64,000 nucleotides of DNA. It comes from Dactylonectria macrodidyma. Its lineage: Eukaryota; Ascomycota; Sordariomycetes; Hypocreales; Nectriaceae. The notes beneath the pieces were generated by a model. It ran no database searches and was not told where the DNA came from. It worked only from the letters and a program-made list of their open reading frames with translations. Shown here in pieces: positions 55,613 to 64,000 of the stretch (the stretch's first letter is position 1; every line of letters begins with the position of its first letter). Made by a program: the position numbers and the translations under genes. The stretch lies in assembly GCA_020744425.1 (NCBI GenBank), contig JAGMUV010000026.1:930001-994000 (forward strand), in the 5' to 3' direction.

Positions 55613-55754
55613 TGTTGAGATCCGTCGTTTAACGGATCAATGGCTATTCCGATCCATTGGTGGCTGGGATGTGGATGTCTTCTTGTCAATAGCTTCCGCT
55701 GGTTAGCGCTGGTCTTTTTCTCCTTTAATCAACACAACATGCTCATTTCAACAA
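55613..55754 (+). repeat. Copia 3' LTR
   Basis: 142 bp, TGTTGAGATCCG...CATTTCAACA. About 12 differences from the 5' LTR, many of them transitions. Confidence 0.88.
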
Positions 55755-56064
55755 TCATGTCAACCGGGGGGTAAAATCGGATTGCCTAGCTTGTCAGGGC
55801 TTTCAACAGAGGCAGCCTAGGTCAAGGGGCCAGAAAAGAAGCCCCTTAGTGGAGGTAACAGGCAATACGAGGAAGAAGCGCGGCGGGCAGACTTGGTACG
55901 GATGTACGTTGTGCAATGTTGCGATTTGTAACAACCAAAATTGCTGGGACTTCTATCACAGGCCAATTTACTAGGAAAAAGAAGTACCTTTCACTTGGCT
56001 TATTTTAATTGGCTCGAGACCCCTGTCGTGACCACAGTGGAGGTTTTTAGCAGCCGAAGGGATA
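55755..56064 (+). pseudogene. piggyBac-like element 5, 3' end only
   Basis: Plus strand, NHVNRGVKSDCLACQG...CTLCNVAICNNQNCWDFYH to a stop near 55972, then the right terminus with GAGACCCCTGTCGTGACC and CAGCCGAAGGGATA at 56064. Closest to element 3. The upstream part is replaced by the Copia 3' LTR. Confidence 0.75.
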
Positions 56065-56644
56065 ACAACACTACACTTGAATCTTATGGGGCCATCGGGG
56101 GTAGATTTGTCCCGCGCTGGATTACCCCGTCACACTCATAGTTGCAGTGGCAAATGGCTGATTCAATATTGCCGAGGCGCTGATGTAAGAATGATGTAAT
56201 AGGGAGGAAGCCATTTGCGATCCTATCGACGCAGCCCAAGAGTACATTTACGTCGCCCCGTCTGAGGGCCGTTGTACTATGGGTAGTACCTATCACATGC
56301 GATTCCTCCTCGCATATCAGGCATGCGTATGTGCCGTAAATGAACGAGCGTTACACGTGAGAGCTCTGTGTAACGGTTGTGCTAGACCGCTGGACCATAG
56401 GGCAAAAGATTGGTCAATAATCGCTATTGTGGCGACTACTGGGCACACTAGCTGCTCTTTTAAGCCAATCGCTGTCCCGATGAACCAAGCCGTGACACTC
56501 TGAATTCTGTTTTTAGCACGGGATGGAGTCACTCCACCTGGGGCAGCCCAGCCAACCCAGCCAGCCCTATGACGACGCCTCAGCGCCCGCAGCGGCATCA
56601 ACCGAGCTACTATTTCGTCGTGTCACTAGGCAAATCTGCGGTAC
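56065..56644. other. Spacer, no gene
   Basis: 580 bp between two piggyBac-like elements. Nothing recognised. Confidence 0.5.
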
Positions 56645-58758
56645 CCATCCCTTTGACTGTGTTAAGGCTCCAGACAGGGGGTCGCAGGGGGGTCGGCCCA
56701 ATTAGGGAACGAGCGTTCAGAGGTACACCAATTCCCACCTATTTTGTATGGTGATAGAAGTCCCAGCAATCCTGCGAGCTACAAAGAGCTACATCGCACT
56801 GGTCACAGTCACGGCGAGACTGCCGCCGGATCCGGACCCTGTTGCCGTCGGCCTCACTCAACGGCCGCCGCGAGCTTCGTGACCTGACCTCTCCACGCCG
56901 TACGCCCTGACATGCGAGGCAGTTACCCTTTTTCCCTCGCTGGACGTATTTATGCTGTGACAGAGGCGTAAATTCGTCTCCCGCCCGAAACCTCTGCCTA
57001 GAGTCAGATTGACCGCTGTACGCCTGGACGAGGTCATCAACAAGGCGCCCTCGCCACTTAGCCTGACGTGTATATGACTTCCAAATAGGCTTGCCGCGTA
57101 GCTGAAGAAGGTAACTGTTGACTACAATGACGTCAATTAGGTAGGACCAAGCTAGGGCTTGCCAACCCCCTCGGCGCACACGGTGTTCGAAGCCCAAATA
57201 TGACCTCAGTTGGTCACCGCGGTCTACCCCGTTCATCTCGTCATTGTAGAAGGCAGCAACAGACGGGATAATAATCTCTTTCACTGGCTCGTCACCGAAA
57301 AATCGCTGTATTGGGCGTGCTCGAATTTGGTCTGTTGTCGGCCTCTTGCGTAACCGAAGGACGGTCTCGTCGCCTGCGTACACAGTAGATAAGAACAACA
57401 CAAGGGCGTTGTCTTTCCACGCGATCTGATTTACCTGGCCCAGGACAAATTAGTAGGGCATTTACAGCTAAAGCTGTCTGCTTGACTGACCTTATTATCC
57501 TTAGTTGGGACGGTCCTGATTTCGTTGAATTTGATATTTGCGGCAGCTGTGTTATCGTCATTTTTGAGCTTGACTAAGGGCTTGTAGATGCCACAGTTGA
57601 CTCGGGCTGTACCCGTAGCGCCGTGGCCGTGCTCGCGGAGGCTGCGTAGGAGGTCGGGAGAGGAAAAGAGGTTATCGATAAAGACGTGATAGTTGGCTTC
57701 TGGCAGCAAGTTTAGTAGGGCAACAACCACAGCCTGCGTCGGGTTCAGATAGACTGTCTTCTCCTGCTTGGCCTCACGCCGCCGTTGCCGGGCAGGCTTG
57801 AGACCAACAGGTCCAAACTTAGGTCCGGGCCTATGCCAAATCCAACGTAGGAAATAGCCCTGCTGTGCTGCAACCCAAACTTTGAAGCCGACGGGGATCG
57901 GCTTGTTAGGGACTCTTGTTGTCTCTTTTGACCTCCCGGTATAGCGGGCCATACACTCATCTACAGCGATGCAAGTGCCTGGAACATAGAAATCCGTAGA
58001 CACGCGCTGTATGTGGTCAGACCACGGCGTCACACGGTCATAGGTGAGGGCGCTGTTGCTGCTTATGGTGATGTGAGGGCTGAAAATGCGAATGTGACGA
58101 TGTAGCTGCTGAAATCGGTCATAGGTCATATATTTGATGATAGAGTGAGTAGAGTGTTGGTGCCCCGGCCGAGAAGTCTCCCAATGGTCTTCGAGGTCAA
58201 GTTCAGTGTGAATCCCTAAGTAAATAAGGATTGCGACCCATATGTAGACTTCTGCAATAGAGGTTGGTCTCCAGAGGCGTAACCGTGATCTTGGCGGTAA
58301 TGTGTGTGCACTACCGCGAGCCTCTTGCTGCAGGTGGCTAACCCAGTCATTGGTATATTTGACCCAGCTTTCTACTAGGGAAATAGGTAGGAATTGCTGG
58401 AAAAGAGATAACGGGTCCTGGGGCAGGTCCTTGACCTTAAAGTCGCGTGTTGGAACCTCGAAAGGCATGAAGTTGTAGCCGCGTTCGTTGACAGGGGCTA
58501 GGTTCGGCCGGCAGGTGTTGTCAGCTGCCTGCTCCCGGCGGCTGTTATCAGTGCAAATGAAGCTGTTATCGTCATACACATTGATTGCCTGTGTTGAGGG
58601 CACTTGGGTATCCATCGCGAAAGTCAGAATCGTTTGTATGTGTATTTTGGTGGGGTTGATTCTGACTACGCGACGCGTTACTCTGATGTACCTCACTGTG
58701 AGCAGGGGTCATGTGGGGCACAATCTGGCCTGGAGCCTTAACACAGTCAAAGGGATAG
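56645..58758 (-). mobile_element. piggyBac-like element 6, structurally intact
   Basis: Ends CCATCCCTTTGACTGTGTTA and, reverse-complemented, CTATCCCTTTGACTGTGTTA, continuing AGGCTCCAG. 2,114 bp. No TTAA or other duplication is obvious (left flank GGTAC, right flank CAGTC). A MITE starts 5 bp beyond the right end. Confidence 0.85.
56739..58615 (-). CDS. piggyBac-like transposase (DDE_Tnp_1_7), intact
   Basis: Exon 1 58615-57491 and exon 2 57434-56739, with a 56-bp intron (57435-57490) in frame; 606 residues. Starts MDTQVPSTQAINVYDDNSFI. First catalytic Asp in VDECMARYTGRS, second in HVFIDNLFSS, third after the intron in NGVDRGDQLRSYLGF. The C-terminal Cys-rich zinc domain runs CLACQGVRRG...CDQCDVALCSSQDCWDFYHH. 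All three Asp and the end-binding domain are present and no stop interrupts the gene, so this is the best candidate autonomous copy for elements 1-6 and the MITEs. Elements 1 and 2 share the intron position. Confidence 0.9.
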
Positions 58759-58763
58759 CAGTC

Positions 58764-59022
58764 TATCCCTTTGACTGTCGTAAGGCTACACTTACGCTAG
58801 TAGCAGGGATCCAGACCAACTACACAGCGAGAAAGTTAAGGTCCATAATTTCCCACCTATTTTATATGATGCTAGAAGTCACAGCTCTGAGGGATCTATA
58901 TCACAGTACATAACAATCCATACAGCTACGCAACTCTTTAAAGTCAACCAGAGTACTGTCCATCTCCCGGGCCTCTGTGGGTCGCCAAGCCCAAGTGTAG
59001 TCTTACGACAGTCAAGGGGATA
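58764..59022. mobile_element. piggyBac-type MITE (copy 2)
   Basis: 259 bp, TATCCCTTTGACTGTCGTAA at the left, and the reverse complement of the right end TATCCCCTTGACTGTCGTAA. Interior similar to 6331-6590. Its terminal GACTGT is shared with element 6, suggesting that element 6 could mobilise it. No coding capacity. Confidence 0.78.
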
Positions 59023-60074
59023 CCGTGTTGGGGGCCATTTTTCGGTCGGAGAGTTCACTGCGGACCTTCACGTTGCCACTTATGACTGCAGAACTGAAGT
59101 TTGATGCAACAGTACGGCCATGGTTCTATTTAAATCGTGTCAAGCGGCTGAAGTGCATCCCCCCCCACCTCCCCTGTGCCGGATTCCCGTCGTGGCGCAA
59201 TGTCGCTCAAGACATTGGAAAGCAAAGCACCCTTCCACCATGCCCTGTGCAGTGCATGTCTCGGCAGTAGCATGCCGAAGCGCCGAGAGAAGCGCGCAGT
59301 TCAGCGTGGTGTGAATTTCGAAGAATGGAGCCGATTTGGGGCTGCTGGCCGCGCTCCTAAGTCGGTGGGAAGCATTAGGATTGAGACATTGGTGTCGACC
59401 CTGCGCTCTCATGCATTTGGGCCTCATCCCCTAGCTTCAGCTCATTTAGCCCAGGATTAGCTCAACCTGCCTCGTAGGGCAACGGTTTCTTGGCGATGCG
59501 GTGCAAGCGTCCATACTACGGCGCTCGCCTTACGAATCACGCCATCCCACGACTGCACGCCCCTCTCTGCGGACCAATTTCGACCAATTCCGACGGTTTA
59601 TACCCTGCCAGCTGATGGACCACTACCTTGGTACTTAGGCCCCCCTGTGGGAGCCGCTCAGACTCCCACCATGCTCACGTCAGAAGCCAAATCCCCTCCA
59701 AAAGGCGTCGGGGTTTCAATTCTGTTCTCCTACTGGCTCTCGTCGCCTTGGTCTAAGCCGCCATATCACGTTGGCCTTCATTAAGGGCCAAGCGTGTGGG
59801 CTAGAGGCTGACACGCCCAGTTCGACTCCATCATCGTCCCCGGTCCCCAACGGAACTGTCCTTGCAAGTGGGCCGACCATGCTGGACGAAGCCTAGCAAT
59901 AAGCGAGCCGCGCCTTTTTGGTCGATGCCACTATCCATAGAGGGTAGAACCGTCTTGTATAAGTATCTACCGTAGCCGTCCCTAGTGTGACCTCCTCAGT
60001 CTCCTTCGACCAGCAGTCCTGCTGTTCTGTGGTGCCGTTGAAGTGGCCATCATCCAGTTGTTTTCTCAATCAAG
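59023..60074. other. Upstream region of the LtrA-like gene
   Basis: No supported gene. An open frame at 59176-59460 has no recognisable domain. The last few hundred bases probably hold the promoter and 5' leader of the next gene. Confidence 0.45.
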
Positions 60075-62595
60075 ATGTCTAGCGAAACTCTCCAGACCCC
60101 CGAGCAAATTTCTGCCACTGAGAAGCTTCGGTTTCTCAAAAGCCCTGTCCTCATCGACCGAGCCGACTCTCTGCCGTTGACAAACGGAGGAGGAGGTGGC
60201 GCTCCCGACCTGAGCCTCTTCGGTGACCGTTTCGACCATGACACTCCCCAGTTTCAGAAGGTTTGACAATTGTTCCGACGGGGCTGTTCTACAATGCTGA
60301 CGCCTCGCAGCACGAGGATGCCAGTCTCCTCGAGCTTTTCTTCGACCTTCTCTTCGCTGCCAACTACACCGTCTTCTCCCAGACCCAGGGAGTGAATAGT
60401 GCGGACCGCTTTAGGGCCTACGTTGGATACTTCAGGTGCGAGTTGTTGTTCTGGCGATGCTACTGATACTTGCTAATACTTCCCGAAAGCATCCTGTGGA
60501 TCACATGGCTCATTGTCAGTTTGTACGATGTCCGTTTCGTGACGGACAGCATTTTCGGTACGAAAACCTCGACTTATGGCTCAACTTATGCCTCGACCTC
60601 TACTGACCAGGAATAGAGCGTGTGGCGAGAGCTGTCCACATGGGTGTCATGATTGGCTTTGCTGTAGTTGCCCCCAACTTCAAGCCGACAAGCCAGAATT
60701 TGCAGACGATGAGAACCATGTGTATGTGATACCACCACTTTCGCGTGATTACCACAAGCTGACTATGTTAGCCCTTATTCTGTGCGTCTCGCGTTTTTGC
60801 TTGACTGTTGAATATGCAAGCATCCTGTGGCACATCCGAAAGTACAAGAAGCCGAGACTGCCTATGTTGCTGCAAACCGGCACGAATTTTGCCGCTTCCA
60901 TGGTCTACCTGGGTATCACATTTCGGTTTAGGCATGGGAACAGCCAGGTGTACCTCGCTTGGTACGCCATGGCGGCTGCCGAAATCATCGTGACCTTCGG
61001 TCTCGCCATCGGTTTTTCCGTGCTCAGTTTCACTGGCACGCACTTGATGAAGCGCATAAGCACAATGACGGTTCTTTTCTTGGGCGATGGCGTGGTTATC
61101 GTGGCTCAGAATGTGGTCACCATTGTGAAGAGCCCGGATGCCTGGGGTAAGTCTCTCCGCCCTGGTCTTTGCAACAAACCTGACTCTTTGTCTAGACCCT
61201 CAAACCATTGCAATTGTCACGGCCGCCGCCACTACAATCTACTGTGTCTTCCTCGTCTACTTTGACTGGTGTGTCGGGGCTGAGGGCCCCGGGGCCCGGG
61301 ACCCGGACAGTCACGTTACCTATTGCTAGCTATAAGAGGCAGCAGATTTCCCAAACTTAGATAGAAAAACAATGCTTCTTCCTTCTTTTACTTGATTTTT
61401 CCTGATTTTCCTAGCCTTGATTTTCTTCTTCTATTTTACTTAATTAACTGATATCCTTCTTCCTTTCCCAGCTAGCTACTTAGCTGATGATTTTATCTGC
61501 ATTTTTGGCTATTTATTTCCTAGGCCTTATCTTGCCGTCCTTCGCCCTCCTTTCGGGCCCAGCTCGCCGTCACTTCGGGTGGTTGTTTGTCCCCCTGCCA
61601 ACACACTGGATCAAGACCTCGTACCTCCCAACCTTCCGCCAGCAGTTTTGGACCCTCCTACACTTCCCCTTACACCTTTCCATGGTCCTCTTCATGCAAG
61701 GCTTCACGCAGTTCATTATCTGGTCTAAGATCATGGATACCCTCAGTAAGCTAATCTTAAAGTCGGTCTTCGACGACATCAACTCTCTTGCAAGGTCAAC
61801 CACTGCTGTTGTAGTCGACAGCTTGACCACAACGATCAACAAGTTCTTCGAGGAGTATCCGCCCAAGTACATTTCCACCATCGACAATGTTAATTGGGCC
61901 GTCGGAAACATTTCAGAACTTTCAGACGACTTCTGGCCGGATCTCGCCAAGTATCTTACCACGCTCAACGAGAGTGATATTATAAACATGACCGAGTTCT
62001 CTGACTTCTGGACAAGCTTCAATAACATGAGCACCTCGCTGCAGAACTCGCTGATTGAGACTTTCGGTATTGATCTTGTGGAGGAGGTCACAGATGCCAA
62101 CAAGAATGTTACCGAAACCGGCCTCGAGTCTGAGGTTAACACGAAGATGTGGGCTCGTTTTGATCTTGTAGTAAGTCCCTCTCTCCGATAATAGTCTTTC
62201 ACCCGTGCTAACCCATTATGTAGTTCCAATACGCGTATATCGCCGCCGGAATCACCCTCATCATCATGACCATCCTCACCATCGTCGCTCGCACCAAGCC
62301 CTGGCGCAAGTGGAGCATCGTCCGCACTGGCATTTTTTTCGCCCTCGGCCTCGGCCTGAGTCTCGTTTCCACCCTCCACTTCAACCAGACCAAGGACTAC
62401 AACTATAAGAACAGTCCCTGGCTGCTGCCCACCATCTGCCTCGTCTGGGTCTTGGTCCTGGTTATCACCCACATCCGCAACCCGTCGCCGCTGTTTTTCA
62501 AGCGCAGCCAGTCTTTCTTCAGCAAGCCCAAGCACGACTACGAGTCTATTGTCCCTATGACGGACGGCCCTGACACTCGTAAGCAGGGAAATTAG
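60075..62595 (+). pseudogene. LtrA-like multi-pass membrane protein, one frame break
   Basis: ATG at 60075. Exons: 60075-60435, 60490-60557, 60617-60721, 60772-61146, 61196-about 61271, about 61490-62170, 62224-62595. The LtrA-type signature LLELFFDLLFAANYTVFSQ is followed by many helices (ILWITWLIVSLYD, VHMGVMIGFAVVA and others), a polar loop of about 150 residues with several Asn-glycosylation-type sites, two more helices and a charged tail. Bacterial low-temperature-requirement A proteins share the domain; the fungal role is unknown. At about 60261-60265 the frame breaks: FQK is followed by GTTTGA, and the conserved PTGLFYNADAS continues in another frame. The intron near 61270-61490 is not resolved. 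One small indel, real or an assembly error, decides whether the gene works. Confidence 0.7.
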
Positions 62596-62692
62596 ACCCG
62601 ATTTTCAACGCTGCGTTTAGCCCCATTCCCTTTTGCATCAACACAGCCACAACAATGGGACGTCGTGGCCTAGAGCTATCACCTCAATTGCA

Positions 62693-63091
62693 GACTTGCG
62701 TATTGTGATATCACGCGTTAAAGTGATATGCATATTCATATTCACATATTCACACAAAATGTGCTAGAATATCGCTCTAGCACTTTAGCACGAATGATAT
62801 CACGAATTAATCTACCTATAACCACCCGTAGACATCCGCAGATCAATCAAAATTACTATCTGAGTCTTCATCGCCACCGCTATCAAAACCCGTATCGGTA
62901 ATTATGCCCATTCCACCATTTACAGTCTTCTGGATATGTCCTTCACGCAGCCAGTTACCGATACATTCAACCTTCTCAAGGTTCTCGCAAGTCATTCGCT
63001 CTCTATCCCAAGAGAGAGTACGTCGACCGCCCGAGAAAGCAGATTCTGGATCAACTGACTCAGGCGCGATCGAGAGGATATCAATAGCCAT
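62693..63091 (-). pseudogene. hAT transposase C-terminal fragment
   Basis: Minus strand 63091-62843: MAIDILSIAPESVDPESAFSGGRRTLSWDRERM, the hAT dimerisation block with a catalytic-Glu region, and a short acidic tail. Beyond the stop, 62693-62830 holds TGATATCAC repeats and may include a terminal CAGACTTGCGTA. The rest of the element is missing. Confidence 0.7.
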
Positions 63092-63447
63092 CAGTGATCG
63101 GAATGGTCTGGTATGGTCTGGTATGGTGATGCGAATATACCGCGGAGGTCACATAAAGTGAGGTTGTCATGTTGATTTAGAAAGATGGATGACGAGCTAA
63201 GACTACAGTTGAGGACGTGAGCATAAGGTCTCCTTTCTCACGTGATGTGACATATAATGCCAGTCTTAAGCACCAGGCCCAAGACTGGTTCTTCACGTAT
63301 CATATCCCGGGCTTTAAAGGAAGTTATCACTGCCCTCAGTGAGCCTTAGGAAGATGCTTTCCTTGCCGTCAGTCCGTTCGAATCGAATCCATCCTTGCTT
63401 CCTGATCTTTCCATCACACAGTCATTATACCAGGCCCATCAGGGCGT
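63092..63447. other. Probable Gypsy LTR region
   Basis: Follows the Gypsy pol stop on the minus strand and includes TGTTGATTTAG at 63172. A TG...CA bordered LTR of about 275 bp is plausible, but no second copy is in the window to confirm it. Confidence 0.35.
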
Positions 63448-63990
63448 TCATTTCATCTTCCGCTGCGAGTTACGTCGCGGTCCTTCATCCACTTCGAATG
63501 CCTCTGGGTGAGCGGTCTTGAAGTCGGCGATGACTTCAGGATCGATGTCTGCAGTCCGGACCCAGGCATCGTGTTCAGGCCCCCAGCCTTTCCATCGAAC
63601 CCAAAAGCCCTCAAACGGTGTAGCCTTCCGACCAAGGCGGCGGACCTCTCTGCGCATGATCCTTTCCACTACATACTGGCCGTCATCTTCCTCTACTGGG
63701 CTAGGTTCCTCAGGCTGGAAGGCGTCAGCGTGAGCGGGTTGAAGCTGCTGGCATGATATCACTGGATGTATCTTCCACGCGGGTGGTAGCTCGAGCTCGG
63801 CTGCGAGGTCTCCAACCATTCGCTTAATCTCAAAAGGGCCGGTGCGTTGCTGCGACCACTTCCTTGCGGGCTTTCCTGGCAGGTGGTACCCGTCGTGAAG
63901 GCGTAGATACACCTTATCGCCAGCTTTAAGCTGAATTGGGCGGTGTTTCGCATCGTACCATCGCTTGGCCTTGGCCGCTGCGAAGTCCAT
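63448..63990 (-). pseudogene. Ty3/Gypsy chromovirus Pol, C-terminal end (partial)
   Basis: Minus strand, open at the window edge. Integrase C-terminal region AKRWYDAKHRPIQLKAGDKV, the GPFEIKRMVG stretch, then a chromodomain YVVERIMRREVR...FWVRWKGWGPEHDAWV near the end, stopping at 63448. Chromodomains of this kind direct integration to modified histones. Whether the element is intact cannot be judged from what is visible. Confidence 0.85.
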
Positions 63991-64000
63991 CGCAGTGATG

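Larger units (their letters stand above)
46593..55754 (+). mobile_element. Copia LTR retrotransposon carrying an inserted hAT
   Basis: 5' LTR, initiator-tRNA primer site, gag-pol, a tandem hairpin array, purine tract and 3' LTR in order: 9,162 bp, of which 2,772 are the hAT plus one copy of its target duplication. The LTRs (141 and 142 bp) differ at about a dozen positions. The outer 5-bp flanks (GTGTA, ATCAT) do not match, and each side is a different piggyBac 3' end, so the present copy probably arose by recombination between two elements. Confidence 0.88.

Noticed and set aside
55755..55972. Separate small zinc-finger gene
   Set aside because: The Cys pattern and downstream terminus match the piggyBac C-terminal domain; there is no start codon of its own.
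63375..63391. tRNA T-arm-like GTTCGAATC
   Set aside because: No matching acceptor or anticodon arm nearby; it resembles the 30775-31045 repeat core instead.
1..64000. A Starship-type giant element or a biosynthetic cluster
   Set aside because: No DUF3435 tyrosine recombinase, polyketide synthase, NRPS or terpene synthase signature was seen on either strand.

Overview
The window comes from a filamentous ascomycete genome (Pezizomycotina; Sordariomycetes/Hypocreales is my best guess). The evidence is spliced genes with 48-70 bp GT-AG introns and CTAAC-like branch points, a two-finger FlbC-like conidiation regulator, a fungal ammonium permease, a BAH-PHD protein, an LtrA-like membrane protein, and a fungal transposon set (Tad-type LINE, Copia, chromodomain Gypsy, hAT, mariner, piggyBac-like, Helitron). 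It reads as a repeat-rich accessory region with a few host genes left between transposons.

Layout. 0-7 kb: a decayed hAT, a solo LTR, the 3' half of a mitochondrial phosphate-carrier gene now broken, and a 260-bp piggyBac-type MITE. 7-14 kb: a multi-exon membrane-protein gene cut inside exon 2 by an intact 5.4-kb Helitron; removing the Helitron restores the exon to the base. 15-25 kb: a Pif1-like helicase fragment, solo LTRs and three piggyBac-like elements. 26-28 kb: the FlbC-like gene. 28-37 kb: fragments of hAT, Pif1-like helicase and a second Helitron, plus a hAT MITE with a perfect 8-bp target duplication and a solo LTR. 37.7-39.4 kb: ammonium permease. 41-46 kb: mariner fragment, BAH-PHD gene, LINE 3' end, piggyBac 3' end. 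46.6-55.8 kb: a Copia element with 141/142-bp LTRs, a primer site matching the initiator-tRNA anticodon arm, and a complete hAT element inserted just before the reverse-transcriptase YVDD box. 55.8-59 kb: piggyBac fragment, a structurally intact piggyBac-like element and a MITE. 60-62.6 kb: LtrA-like gene with one frame break. 62.7-64 kb: hAT and Gypsy fragments, the latter running off the window.

The transposons are nested and of mixed age. The Helitron, the hAT inside Copia and the piggyBac-like element at 56.6-58.8 kb have open transposase genes and look recently mobile. Others carry single-base frameshifts, often in homopolymers, or stop codons explicable as C-to-T changes. Eight or more elements can be delimited to the base from TIRs or LTRs, and six of them have target-site duplications. 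No tRNA, rRNA, CRISPR array or bacterial-type operon was seen. The most unusual features are the exon-exact Helitron insertion, a tandem array of covarying hairpins before the Copia 3' LTR, and a set of piggyBac-like elements whose ends lack the TTAA duplication expected of that superfamily.
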